The notes beneath the pieces were generated by a model that worked only from the letters and a program-made list of their open reading frames with translations, made no database searches and had not been told where the DNA came from. This document shows, in pieces, positions 44,307 to 52,913 of a DNA stretch of 64,000 nucleotides (the first letter of the stretch is position 1; each line of letters starts with the position of its first letter). This stretch comes from Ensifer sp. LC163 (GTDB lineage Bacteria > Pseudomonadota > Alphaproteobacteria > Rhizobiales > Rhizobiaceae). The DNA is taken from positions 1-64,000 of the forward strand of contig NZ_MBSS01000013.1 in assembly GCF_001695855.1 (NCBI RefSeq), given 5' to 3'. The position numbers and the translations under genes were made by a program.

Positions 44307-44427
44307 CGGCGAATACTCATTCTGGCTTGGCTGTGTCAGACTGCTATCCGGACCGGCAACATGCAATCGCGGATTTGTAAGCGGAGCCGTTTGCTGCTGG
44401 TTTTTCAGGGAATTCTGGAGAACAGTC

Positions 44428-44841
44428 ATGTCTCGATCATCCAATCCTGGCTGTCGCGTGGTTCGCCCCGGCAACGGATATGCCGGAATGCAGGGGCTCA
44501 GCTATTTCGAGGGCATCGCGGCGGAAACCGTCGGCGCGACCGGCATCTGCATGCATCTGCTGACGATCCCACCCGGCGCCCGTGCGAAGGCGCACCTGCA
44601 CGAGGGTCATGAGACGGCGATCTATGTGCTGTCGGGGGAGGCGCACACCTGGTTCGGCGAGCGGCTCGAGGAGCATGTCGTCGTGCGCGCCGGCGAGATG
44701 TTCTACATTCCGGCCGGCGTGCCGCATCTGCCGGCGAACCTGTCCGACGCGCCATGTTCGGCGGTGATCGCCCGCACCGACCCCAAGGGGCAGGAAAGCG
44801 TCGTCCTCTTGCCGGAGCTCGACGCTCTCGTGCCTGGATGA
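44428..44841 (+). CDS. Cupin-domain protein
   Basis: A 137-residue single-cupin protein. Metal-ligand motif 1 is PPGARAKAHLHEGHETAIYVLSG (H-x-H-x3-H/E-x6-G type), and motif 2 is GEMFYIPAGVPHLPANLSD. It probably binds a metal and a small ligand; no enzymatic activity is assigned. It is divergent from the importer ATPase (121 bases between starts) and converges on dihydropyrimidinase. GGAG lies 8 bases before the ATG. Confidence 0.85.
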   Translation: MSRSSNPGCRVVRPGNGYAGMQGLSYFEGIAAETVGATGICMHLLTIPPGARAKAHLHEGHETAIYVLSGEAHTWFGERLEEHVVVRAGEMFYIPAGVPHLPANLSDAPCSAVIARTDPKGQESVVLLPELDALVPG

Positions 44842-44865
44842 CGCGACCTGCAACCGCACCGAAGC

Positions 44866-44886
44866 GTCCCGCCGGTTCGGCGGGAC
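44866..44886. terminator. Hairpin between cupin and dihydropyrimidinase genes
   Basis: GTCCCGCCG (44866-44874), loop GTT, CGGCGGGAC (44878-44886): a perfect 9-bp stem between converging stops. No T run follows on either strand, so it is a weak bidirectional terminator candidate. Confidence 0.45.
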
Positions 44887-44939
44887 ATGTCCGGTGGGAC
44901 AGAGCGGTGTGAAGACGTGCAGGCCGCGAAACACCAAGG

Positions 44940-46394
44940 TTACACCCCGGTTGCCGGGATCCCGCTGCGCTGGACGGCGCGCGGAGCGGTGACTTCCTTC
45001 CAGGTGGAGAGCGCGGTGCTGACCGCCGGGAACGGATCGCGGCGGACGAATTCGCCATGACCCTCGCGGGTCTTGATCGTGCTTTCCTCGATGGCGACGA
45101 TCCCGCGCGTCAGCGTGTAACGCGGCAGGCCCTTCACCTCCTTGCCCTCGAAGACGTTGTAGTCGATTGCAGACTGCTGGGTCGTGGCGGAGATCGTCTT
45201 CGTGCGCTTCGGATCCCAGACGACGATATCGGCGTCGGCGCCGACAAGAATGGCGCCCTTCTTCGGGTAGATATTGAGGATCTTGGCGATGTTCGTCGAG
45301 GTGACGGCCACGAACTCGTTCATGGTGATGCGGCCGGTGTTGACGCCGTGGGTCCACAGCATCGGCATGCGGTCTTCGAGCCCGCCGGTGCCGTTGGGGA
45401 TTTTGGTGAAGTCACCGACGCCAGAACGCTTCTGCGCGCTCGTAAAGGCACAATGGTCGGTCGCGACCACCTGCAGCGAACCGGACGCAAGGCCGGCCCA
45501 GAGTGAGTCCTGGTGCTGCTTGTTGCGGAACGGCGGCGACATCACGCGGCGGGCGGCGTGGTCCCAGTCCTTGTTGAAATATTCGGTTTCGTCGAGCGTC
45601 AGGTGCTGGATCAGCGGTTCGCCGAAGACGCGCATGCCCTTGGCGCGGGCGCGGCGGATCGCTTCGTGCGCCTGCTCGCACGAAGTGTGGACGATATAGA
45701 CCGGGCTGCCGGCCATGTCGGCGATCATGATCGCGCGGTTGGTGGCCTCGCCCTCGACTTCGGCCGGCCGCGAATAGGCGTGCGCTTCCGGCCCGTTGTT
45801 GCCTTCCGCCAGCAGCTTCGCCTGCAGCTGGGCGACCACGTCGCCGTTCTCCGCATGGACGAGCGGCAAAGCGCCGAGCGCAGCGCAGCGCTGGAACGAC
45901 GAGAACATCTCGTCGTCGTCGACCATCAGCGCGCCCTTATAGGCCATGAAGTGCTTGAAGGTATTGATGCCCTTGTCTTTGACGATGGTCTCCATCTCGT
46001 TGAAGACCTGCTCGCTCCACCAGGTGATCGCCATGTGGAAGGAATAGTCGCAATTGGCGCGAGTGGACTTGTTGTCCCACATATTAAGCGCTTCGAGCAG
46101 CGACTGGTTGGGCGAGGGCAGGGCGAAATCCACCACCATGGTCGTGCCACCGGCGAGCGCGGCCCGTGTGCCGCTTTCGAAATCGTCTGAGGAGTAGGTG
46201 CCCATGAAGGGCATTTCGAGATGGGTGTGCGGGTCGATGCCGCCCGGCATGACGAAACAGCCGCTGGCGTCGAGCGTTTCGTCGCCGGAAAGATTGGGTC
46301 CGATCTCGACGATCGTGCCGCCTTCGATCTTCACGTCCGCCTTGTAGGTCAGGTCGGCCGTGACGATGGTTCCACCCTTGATGACAGTGCTCAT
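44940..46394 (-). CDS. hydA: Dihydropyrimidinase (hydantoinase)
   Basis: A 484-residue amidohydrolase that opens dihydrouracil or dihydrothymine to N-carbamoyl-beta-amino acids, step two of reductive pyrimidine degradation. Metal ligands: DPHTHLEMPF, carbamylated Lys in FKHFMAYKGALM, HAENGD, HTSCEQ and Asp in VVATDHCAF. It lies 82 bases downstream of the amidohydrolase gene, with a terminator-like hairpin in between. PreT/PreA for step one are at 54.0-56.7 kb. Confidence 0.94.
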   Translation of the reverse strand: MSTVIKGGTIVTADLTYKADVKIEGGTIVEIGPNLSGDETLDASGCFVMPGGIDPHTHLEMPFMGTYSSDDFESGTRAALAGGTTMVVDFALPSPNQSLLEALNMWDNKSTRANCDYSFHMAITWWSEQVFNEMETIVKDKGINTFKHFMAYKGALMVDDDEMFSSFQRCAALGALPLVHAENGDVVAQLQAKLLAEGNNGPEAHAYSRPAEVEGEATNRAIMIADMAGSPVYIVHTSCEQAHEAIRRARAKGMRVFGEPLIQHLTLDETEYFNKDWDHAARRVMSPPFRNKQHQDSLWAGLASGSLQVVATDHCAFTSAQKRSGVGDFTKIPNGTGGLEDRMPMLWTHGVNTGRITMNEFVAVTSTNIAKILNIYPKKGAILVGADADIVVWDPKRTKTISATTQQSAIDYNVFEGKEVKGLPRYTLTRGIVAIEESTIKTREGHGEFVRRDPFPAVSTALSTWKEVTAPRAVQRSGIPATGV

Positions 46395-46443
46395 TGATTT
46401 TCATCCTCGCGATTGTGCTTCCGGTGGCCCGCTGGCCGCCACG

Positions 46444-46470
46444 AAAAAGGGCGGAACTTTCGTCCCGCCC
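46444..46470 (-). terminator. Terminator-like hairpin between amidohydrolase and dihydropyrimidinase genes
   Basis: On the minus strand GGGCGGGAC, tetraloop GAAA (GNRA type), GTTCCGCCC, then TTTTT, starting 7 bases after the amidohydrolase stop. If it works, dihydropyrimidinase is expressed at a lower level or from its own promoter. Confidence 0.75.
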
Positions 46471-46476
46471 GCAAAC

Positions 46477-47727
46477 TCATTCGACGATTTCGGCCGTTTC
46501 GACGACGGCGTGGAAGAGGACGTCAGCGCCGGCGCCGGCCCACTCCCTGGAGATATCCTCCGCCTCGTTGTGGCTGAGGCCTCCGACGCAGGGGCACATG
46601 ACCATGGTCGTGGGGGCGACCTTGGCCGCCCAGCAGGCATCGTGTCCGGCACCGGAAATAAGGTTCATGTGGCTGTAGCCGAGCCTTTCGGCGGCGTTGC
46701 GCACGGCGGTGACGAGTTTCGGATCGAACGTCACCGGCTCGAAGTGGCCGATGGCCTCGACGGAACAGCCGACACCCAGGGCATCCGCGATCTTCGGCGC
46801 TTCCGCCTCGATCCTGGCGCGCATGCGGTCGAGCTTGGCCTTGTCGGGCGAGCGGATATCGACGGTGAAGACGACCTTGCCCGGCAGCACGTTGCGGGAG
46901 TTGGGCGAGAAGACCACCTGGCCGACGCCGCCGACGGCGCCCGGCTGGTTTTCCATCGCCACGCCCTGAACCATTTCGATGATGCGGGACATGGCAAGGC
47001 CGGCGTTGACGCGCATGTTCATCGGGGTCGAGCCGGTATGGGCCTCGCGCCCGGTCAGCGTGAACTCCAGCCACCACAGGCCCTGACAGTGGGTGACGAC
47101 GCCGATGTCCTTGTTTTCAGCCTCGAGGATCGGGCCCTGCTCGATGTGGTATTCGAAATAGGCGTGCATCTTGCGGGCGCCGACTTCTTCGTCGCCGACC
47201 CAGCCGATGCGCTTCAGTTCGTCGCCGAAGGCCTTTCCTTCCGGGTCCTTGCGGCCATAGGCAAAGTCCTGGCTGTGGACGCCGGCAAAAACGCCGGAGG
47301 CGAGCATCGCCGGCGCGAACCGCGCCCCTTCCTCGTTGGTCCAGTTGGTGACGACAATCGGGTGCTTGGTCTTGATGCCGAGATCGTTCATCGAACGCAC
47401 GACCTCAAGGCCCGAAAGCACGCCGAGCACGCCGTCGAACTTGCCGCCGGTCGGCTGCGTGTCGAGATGGGAGCCGACATATACCGGAAGGGCGTCGGGG
47501 TCGGTGCCGGGCCGGGTGAAGAACATGTTGCCCATGGTGTCGACACCCATGGTCAGGCCCGCCTGCTCGCACCAGGACTGGAAGAGCTTGCGGCCTTCGC
47601 CATCCTCGTCGGTGAGCGTCTGGCGGTTGTTGCCGCCGGCGATGCCCGGGCCGATCTTGGCCATGTCCATTAACGTATCCCACAGGCGGTCGGCATTGAC
47701 ACGCATGTTCTCGCCAGGTGCTGCCAC
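46477..47727 (-). CDS. N-carbamoyl-beta-alanine amidohydrolase / hydantoinase-carbamoylase (M20)
   Basis: A 416-residue zinc amidohydrolase of the M20 carbamoylase group, step three of reductive pyrimidine breakdown (releasing beta-alanine, CO2 and ammonia). Metal-site segments are YVGSHLDTQPTGGKFDGVLG (His and bridging Asp), NEEGARF (Glu), HIEQGPILE (His) and GAGHDACW (His). The start is GTG 47727, 7 bases after GAGGAG on the minus strand. Divergent from the RutR-like gene. Confidence 0.92.
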   Translation of the reverse strand: MAAPGENMRVNADRLWDTLMDMAKIGPGIAGGNNRQTLTDEDGEGRKLFQSWCEQAGLTMGVDTMGNMFFTRPGTDPDALPVYVGSHLDTQPTGGKFDGVLGVLSGLEVVRSMNDLGIKTKHPIVVTNWTNEEGARFAPAMLASGVFAGVHSQDFAYGRKDPEGKAFGDELKRIGWVGDEEVGARKMHAYFEYHIEQGPILEAENKDIGVVTHCQGLWWLEFTLTGREAHTGSTPMNMRVNAGLAMSRIIEMVQGVAMENQPGAVGGVGQVVFSPNSRNVLPGKVVFTVDIRSPDKAKLDRMRARIEAEAPKIADALGVGCSVEAIGHFEPVTFDPKLVTAVRNAAERLGYSHMNLISGAGHDACWAAKVAPTTMVMCPCVGGLSHNEAEDISREWAGAGADVLFHAVVETAEIVE

Positions 47728-47777
47728 GGCGGTCTCCTCATTCTTTTTGGCGGCACCTTGGGTGGTGCATGCCCTTC

Positions 47778-47793
47778 ATGTTCCCTTGGTCAA
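47778..47793. promoter_or_regulatory. Second, half-conserved RutR-like site
   Basis: On the minus strand TTGACCAAGGGAACAT; the left half TTGACCA is a perfect half-site of the known RutR consensus TTGACCA-N2-TGGTCAA, the right half is poor (10 of 14 overall). It is 51 bases upstream of the amidohydrolase GTG. Confidence 0.4.
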
Positions 47794-47861
47794 ATCCAGG
47801 CTTGGTTTTTTCTGGTGCCCTTCGATCAGTCGTTGCCTTTGCTGGCGAACTGGCTGATAAT

Positions 47862-47877
47862 TTGACCGGTTGGTAAA
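47862..47877. promoter_or_regulatory. RutR-like operator
   Basis: TTGACCGGTTGGTAAA matches 12 of 14 defined positions of the Escherichia coli RutR consensus TTGACCA-N2-TGGTCAA. It lies in the divergent region between the amidohydrolase gene and the RutR-like gene. A related palindrome at 56743-56758 precedes preT. Confidence 0.65.
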
Positions 47878-48011
47878 CATTACAACTTCCGTTGCGGCAC
47901 TCAAGCCGGAAAAACAAAAAAACGAAGTTGTTGCCCGAAAAGATGGCGGCGCCGAAATTTGGGCAGATACCGCCTGTGCGGATGGACGCGCAGGCACCGG
48001 CAGGGGGCGAA

Positions 48012-48665
48012 ATGGTACTTCCGAGAGCGGCCAAGACCCAGAGGCGTACACGCATCCAGGAGGAGAAGGAAGAGCGGATTCTGGAGGCGGCGCTGGAGGT
48101 GTTTTCGGCGCACGGCTTTCGCGGCGCGACCGTCGATCAGATCGCCGATGTGGCCGGCATGTCGAAGCCCAACCTGCTCTATTATTTCCGCACCAAGGAA
48201 GCGATGCACCGGGCGCTGATCGATCGCGTGCTGGATACGTGGCTCGACCCGTTGCGCGCGTTCGACGCCGAGGGAAACCCGGTTGCCGAAATCCGCAGCT
48301 ACATCAGGCGCAAGCTGGAGATGGCGCGGGATTTCCCGCGCGAAAGCCGGCTCTTCGCCAATGAGGTGCTGCAGGGCGCGCCGCATATCGAAGACGAACT
48401 GAAGGGGCCGCTCAAGGAACTCGTCGACGAGAAGGCGGAGGTCATCCGCGCCTGGACGAAAGCCGGCAAGATCGCCAAATGCGACCCCTACCACCTGATC
48501 TTCGCGATCTGGTCGACGACGCAGCATTATGCCGACTTCGACGTGCAGGTGAGGGCCGTGCTCGGGCAGGGCAGTTCCGGCGAGGGGCGGTTCGAGGACG
48601 CGGCGCGTTTTCTCGAACGCCTGTTCGTCGACGGGCTGCAGGTGAGCGAACAGCCGATCTCCTGA
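48012..48665 (+). CDS. rutR: TetR-family regulator, RutR-like
   Basis: A 217-residue repressor. The helix-turn-helix is GFRGATVDQIADVAGMSKPNLLYYF (about 38-62); the effector domain has LDTWLDPLRAFDAEGNPVAEI, RRKLEMARDFPRESRLFANE and FAIWSTTQHYADF, all close to E. coli RutR (LLYYF, W-L-x-P-L-x-A-F, I-W-x-S/T-T-Q-H-Y-A-D-F). RutR senses uracil or thymine. The ATG 48012 lies after AGGGGGCGA; longer in-frame starts at 47943 and 47982 lack a ribosome site. The symbol is by resemblance. Confidence 0.85.
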   Translation: MVLPRAAKTQRRTRIQEEKEERILEAALEVFSAHGFRGATVDQIADVAGMSKPNLLYYFRTKEAMHRALIDRVLDTWLDPLRAFDAEGNPVAEIRSYIRRKLEMARDFPRESRLFANEVLQGAPHIEDELKGPLKELVDEKAEVIRAWTKAGKIAKCDPYHLIFAIWSTTQHYADFDVQVRAVLGQGSSGEGRFEDAARFLERLFVDGLQVSEQPIS

Positions 48666-48677
48666 ATGCTGTCGCGA

Positions 48678-49607
48678 TCAGTCGGGCAGCAACGCCATCA
48701 GCGCCAGCCCGCAGGCCGTCGTCAGCGCGCCGGCGAGAACCGGCAGGCTGACCCAGCCGTGGCCGAGAATGCCTTCAAGCAGAATGATGAAGCTGGGCGT
48801 CAGATAGCCGTAGCCGAGCACCTTGGACGACGGCAGGCGTAGCGACGCGTACTGCAGCAAGAGGAAGGTGATCGCTGTCGTCACGACGGCGAGATAGGCG
48901 ACGGCGATCCAGACGATTGCCGGCAGGCTCGTGAAGTCGGTGGTGGCAAGGCCGGCGGCGCCGGGAACCAGGAGCCAGGGCACGGTGAAGGCCGCGACCC
49001 AGAAGCCGAAGGCGAAGGGGTTCTCCTTGCGGTCGAACTTGCGGATGAGCGGCACGTAGATCGCGTGGCAGATGACGCCGACGAAGAAGATCAGCTCGCC
49101 CTGGCCGATATCGAAGGCGAGGATCGCCTGGATATTGGCGCGAAAAATCACCCAGACGGCGCCAAGCGCTGCGATGACGAGGCCCGCGAGCACGCCTGGG
49201 CGGGTGTGCTGGCCGAGCAGCAGGAAGGCAAAGCCTGCGCTCAATAGCGGCATCAGCGTGAAGACCGCGCCCGTCGATACGGGGTCGGTAAACTCCAGAG
49301 CCTTGAACATCGTCAGCATGTAGACGGCGATCAACCCGCCGAGGATGAGGAAGCGCCACAACTGCTTGGGAACATGAAACGGCACCCTGGCATAGCCGAA
49401 GGTCAGCGCACCCAGCACGACGACGGTCAGCAGGTAGCGCCAGAGCGTCAGCGGGCCGGCTCCCATATGTTGCGCCGCCAATCCGCCGAAGGAGAAGGAA
49501 CCGGCGATCAGCGCCGAAAAGGTCAGCATCGCCAGATGCGCCTTGAGCTTTTCGACGCCGGTGGCGTGGCTCTGGTGCGCCGTTTTCGGCGAGACGTCCT
49601 GTTTCAT
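48678..49607 (-). CDS. EamA/DMT-family transporter
   Basis: A 309-residue ten-helix transporter made of two EamA repeats (about 25-155 and 175-305). TFSALIAGSFSFGGLAA starts the first repeat and VLGYGYLTPSFIILLEGILG ends the second. Such proteins export amino acids or metabolites; substrate is unknown. It converges on the RutR-like gene (12 bases between stops). Confidence 0.9.
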   Translation of the reverse strand: MKQDVSPKTAHQSHATGVEKLKAHLAMLTFSALIAGSFSFGGLAAQHMGAGPLTLWRYLLTVVVLGALTFGYARVPFHVPKQLWRFLILGGLIAVYMLTMFKALEFTDPVSTGAVFTLMPLLSAGFAFLLLGQHTRPGVLAGLVIAALGAVWVIFRANIQAILAFDIGQGELIFFVGVICHAIYVPLIRKFDRKENPFAFGFWVAAFTVPWLLVPGAAGLATTDFTSLPAIVWIAVAYLAVVTTAITFLLLQYASLRLPSSKVLGYGYLTPSFIILLEGILGHGWVSLPVLAGALTTACGLALMALLPD

Positions 49608-49656
49608 GCTTGCTTCCGGAACTGGAGGTGGCGGGGGCGCATGTGCGCCCGCGCAC

Positions 49657-51363
49657 CTAAGCCGGAGCCGCTGACGGTTGCAAGGCCTTGGCGATATCGC
49701 CGGCGTCCTCGACGATCCAGGTTTCGAGCGTCGCCTGGCGCCCGCGAAGGCTGATGTCGAGCCGTTTGTGTGCCTCCATCACCACGCCGGCGCGGTTGAC
49801 GAGCTCGGCCGAGACGGCAAGCTGGGCGTCATGCTCCTTGGCAAGGCCTTCCAGCCGGCTTGCCGTATTGATCGTGTCGCCGACGGCAGTCAGCGACGTT
49901 GCCTGGCCGTAGCCGATCTCGCCGATGATGGCGGGGCCGGCATGCATGCCGATCGCGATCCGCAGCGGCTCGTCGAGCTCGCCGTGGAAGGTCTGGTTGA
50001 GGGCATCGATGCCCTTGGAGATGCGCGCGGCGGCGGCAAGCGATTGCTGGCAGGCTTCGGTAAAGGAGTTCTTCAGGCCAAAGATGGCGAGCGCACCGTC
50101 GCCGATGAACTTGTCGATGACGCCGCCCGAGTCTTCCACCGCTTCGCCGACCATCTCGAAATAGCGGTTCAGGAGGAAGACGGTATCGAAGGGCAGCTTG
50201 TGCTCGGCGATGCTGGTAAAGCCGCGCAGGTCGCAGAAGAGCACGGCGATGCGCCGCTCGCGGCCTTCGCCATCCTGGCGTACCAGCTGCTTCTTGATGC
50301 CGATGCTGTCGGTATCGAGGATAGGAACGACGGTGACGTTGTGGATCGGGCGGAACTGGCAGGCAAGGCGGACATTGTCGGGGGCGCCGATCCGCGTCAG
50401 CGTCGTCAGCTCGGCATCTTCGGGCTCCGGCTGGCCTTCGAGGCCCTGGATCACGCGGACACGGCAGGTGGAGCAGCGGCCGCGGCCGCCGCAGACCGAG
50501 ACATGCGGGATGCCGGCGGCGCGGCTTGCCTCCAGCACGCTGAAGCCGAGATTGACGGTCGCAACGCGGCCATCGGGATAACGCACGCGGATGCGGCCCC
50601 CCTTGGGTAGGACACGCAAGGCAAAGGTGCCGGCGATCAGGCCGGCAAAGCCGAGATAAAGACCGAGCCGGATATTTTCGAGTAGGTCGACGTCGTAGGG
50701 TGGCTTGACCTGAGCGGTGTCGCCATAGCCGCCATGCTCCGCATAGACGCGCTCGAGCGAGCGGGCGCCGCTGAAGAAGCCGAGAAGCGCGAAGATCGGC
50801 ACCAGGATCGCGATCGTATAGAGCAGGATCTCGTAGCGCGGAAACCAGGTCCGTCCGCGCATCCAGAACCAGGCACCGAGACAGCCATGGCTCCAGGCGA
50901 GCAGCAAGGCGAGTGACTGGCGGGTGGCGTTGGTCCAGCTGGACCAGAGCGCCCGCAGCATGCTGGGATAATCGGCCTCCACACCGGTGAGCAGCGGTTC
51001 GATCCGCGCGGCGGTCACGTGGCCCATCAGCAGGAACGGCAGGCTGAGGCCGAAGACGATTTTGAGCGCCTCTCGCATCGGCATGCGCAGTGTCTGGCGG
51101 CGATAGAGGCTATCGAGCGCCATGGCGAAATGCGCCAGCAGCGCGCCATAGAGCAGGACCGTGCCGGGCACGCTGTGCCAGACGGCGTTGAAGACCTTGC
51201 GGCCGGCCTCCATGGCCTCGATGGAGATCAGCCCGAGCGAATGGTTGAGAAAATGGGCAAGGATGAATGTGCCAAGCACTGCCCCGGAAACGAGGTGTAT
51301 GCGCTTGCGTCTATGGGCGGAAATGATCGTCAAATAGCGAGCCCAGCTCTGCCGGCGAAACAC
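49657..51363 (-). CDS. cyaC: Redox-type membrane adenylate cyclase with heme-b anchor and 2Fe-2S domain (CyaC-like)
   Basis: A 568-residue class III nucleotide cyclase. Residues 15-250 form six TM helices with His at 23, 37, 41, 63, 78, 115 and 159, several placed as heme ligands as in succinate:quinone reductase anchors. Residues 255-350 are a plant-type ferredoxin domain with Cys291, 297, 300 and 335 (C-x5-C-x2-C ... C). The cyclase domain has metal Asp378 (FCDLRGF), Lys418 and Asp422 (DKFIGDG), and VGDTINTASRLEG (Asp496, Asn499, Arg503), the set for ATP. The architecture matches S. meliloti CyaC, a quinone/redox-responsive cyclase. Expected to make cAMP in response to respiratory redox state. 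Confidence 0.88.
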   Translation of the reverse strand: MFRRQSWARYLTIISAHRRKRIHLVSGAVLGTFILAHFLNHSLGLISIEAMEAGRKVFNAVWHSVPGTVLLYGALLAHFAMALDSLYRRQTLRMPMREALKIVFGLSLPFLLMGHVTAARIEPLLTGVEADYPSMLRALWSSWTNATRQSLALLLAWSHGCLGAWFWMRGRTWFPRYEILLYTIAILVPIFALLGFFSGARSLERVYAEHGGYGDTAQVKPPYDVDLLENIRLGLYLGFAGLIAGTFALRVLPKGGRIRVRYPDGRVATVNLGFSVLEASRAAGIPHVSVCGGRGRCSTCRVRVIQGLEGQPEPEDAELTTLTRIGAPDNVRLACQFRPIHNVTVVPILDTDSIGIKKQLVRQDGEGRERRIAVLFCDLRGFTSIAEHKLPFDTVFLLNRYFEMVGEAVEDSGGVIDKFIGDGALAIFGLKNSFTEACQQSLAAAARISKGIDALNQTFHGELDEPLRIAIGMHAGPAIIGEIGYGQATSLTAVGDTINTASRLEGLAKEHDAQLAVSAELVNRAGVVMEAHKRLDISLRGRQATLETWIVEDAGDIAKALQPSAAPA

Positions 51364-51472
51364 CGGCTTCGGTTATTTCCCCCTTTATTATCCAGATCGC
51401 ATACGCCGACAACTTACCTTTTCTACACAATCTGTTTCGTTTTCGTGTCTTGCGCGTCATCTGCTGCCGGCG

Positions 51473-51844
51473 CTATTCGGCGGGGTTCGGCTGCCAGAGC
51501 TCGATCGGGTTGCCCTCGGGGTCGTGAAGCCTGGCGAAGCGGCCATTCGGATAGGTTTGCGGGTCGATCGTCACCGCGATGCCCCCGGCGCGAAGTTGCT
51601 CCGTCATGGCGTCGAGATCGTCGACACGAAAGTTCAACATCCACATCTGCTCACTGCGGCCGAAATAGTCGCTGTCGCGCTTGAACGGGGCGAAGACCGT
51701 GCTGCCGGCGCGCTGCTGCCAGCAGGTGTCGTCGTAGCTCGACGGCACGCGGTCGATGCCGAGATGGGTTTGGTACCAGGCGGCCAGCCCGTCCGGATCG
51801 TCGCTGCGGAAGAAGAGCCCGCCGATGCCTGCCACTTTCTGCAT
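51473..51844 (-). CDS. VOC (glyoxalase/bleomycin-resistance) family protein
   Basis: A 123-residue single VOC-fold protein with IGGLFFRSDDPDGLAAWYQTHLG at the start and the C-terminal metal/ligand segment FARLHDPEGNPIELWQP. The first metal ligand position is Gly instead of His (IGGLFF), so metal binding may be altered. Function unknown. It is 63 bases downstream of the LysR gene on the same strand. Confidence 0.85.
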   Translation of the reverse strand: MQKVAGIGGLFFRSDDPDGLAAWYQTHLGIDRVPSSYDDTCWQQRAGSTVFAPFKRDSDYFGRSEQMWMLNFRVDDLDAMTEQLRAGGIAVTIDPQTYPNGRFARLHDPEGNPIELWQPNPAE

Positions 51845-51907
51845 GTCGATTGCCTCCCTGACTTAAGCGTTGGTCGGCCACGCTCACAACGGAGGCAGCC
51901 GTTAGGG

Positions 51908-52807
51908 TCATTCCATCATGGGCGGCAGGTGTGCGGCAAGCGTATCGATGAGCAGGCGCAGCTTTGGCGGCATGTACTGGGTTTTCGGCCAGACGACATA
52001 GGTGCCATAGGAGAGGGCGGGCGCATCGGCCAGTATGCGGACGAGCGAGCCGGAGGCGATGCGGTTGCCCACAAGCCAGCAGGGTAGCCAGGCGATGCCA
52101 AAACCGTCGGTCGCCGCGTCGGCGATCGACGTCAGGTCGTCGAGCCGCAGTCGCGACGGCGGCGTGATGGCCTGCGTCTGGCCGGCTTTTGCCGGAAAGG
52201 ACCAGGCGAGCGGCTGCCCGCTGCGCCGATAGAGGATCGCCTGATGTCTCATCAGATCTTCGATCGTCTCCGGCGCCCCGTTCGCCTCGATATAGGCGGG
52301 AGAGGCGCACACGGTCATGCGCTGGTCGGCGATCTTGCGCATCATAAGTTCGGGCTCACCCCGAAGCGGGCCGGTGCGGATGGCGAGATCGAAGCCGTCC
52401 TCGACGAGGTCGACATTGCGATCGCTGAAGTTGAGGTCGAACTCCAGCCGCGGATGCTGGGAGAGTAGCTCCGACAGCAGCGGCATGACGCATTGACGGC
52501 CGAAATGCACGGGCATCGACAGGCGCAGACGTCCCTGGATTTCCTGCTTGCCGGACTCCAGCAGCGCCTCGCCGGCCCTGATTTCGCTGAGCGCCCTCAG
52601 GCAGTTTTCGTAGAACAACTGACCCTCGTCGGTCAGACTCTGGGTGCGGGTGGTGCGATGAAACAGGCGAACGCCCAGCCTTTGTTCCAGCTTGGCAACC
52701 GTCTTGCCGACGGCGGAGCGCGACAGGTTGAGCCTCTCGGCAGCTGCGGAAAAACCGCCCGCGTCGGCCGCCTCCACGAATACCGAAACGCCGTTCAGGT
52801 AGCTCAT
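51908..52807 (-). CDS. LysR-family transcriptional regulator
   Basis: A 299-residue LTTR. The N-terminal helix-turn-helix is GGFSAAAERLNLSRSAVGKTVAKLEQRLGVRLFHRTTR (about 17-54), then a periplasmic-binding-protein-like effector domain (about 90-295) with FDLAIRTGPL. It is divergent from the MDR oxidoreductase gene, the classical LTTR arrangement, with a dyad at 52830-52846 between them. Confidence 0.92.
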   Translation of the reverse strand: MSYLNGVSVFVEAADAGGFSAAAERLNLSRSAVGKTVAKLEQRLGVRLFHRTTRTQSLTDEGQLFYENCLRALSEIRAGEALLESGKQEIQGRLRLSMPVHFGRQCVMPLLSELLSQHPRLEFDLNFSDRNVDLVEDGFDLAIRTGPLRGEPELMMRKIADQRMTVCASPAYIEANGAPETIEDLMRHQAILYRRSGQPLAWSFPAKAGQTQAITPPSRLRLDDLTSIADAATDGFGIAWLPCWLVGNRIASGSLVRILADAPALSYGTYVVWPKTQYMPPKLRLLIDTLAAHLPPMME

Positions 52808-52829
52808 ATTTGTATCCTTCAGGGAACCA

Positions 52830-52846
52830 ATATGACGAAATCATAT
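52830..52846. promoter_or_regulatory. Dyad operator candidate for the LysR regulator
   Basis: ATATGA-CGAAA-TCATAT, a perfect 6-bp inverted repeat containing a T-N11-A core, 23-39 bases upstream of the lysR start and 68-84 bases before the MDR gene. Size and symmetry suit an LTTR recognition site. Confidence 0.55.
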
Positions 52847-52913
52847 CGCAACTGGAGAGATAATTTCAACGCTATGCTTTCTTCATCAGATCAATCCGAT
52901 GAAAGGAAAGACC

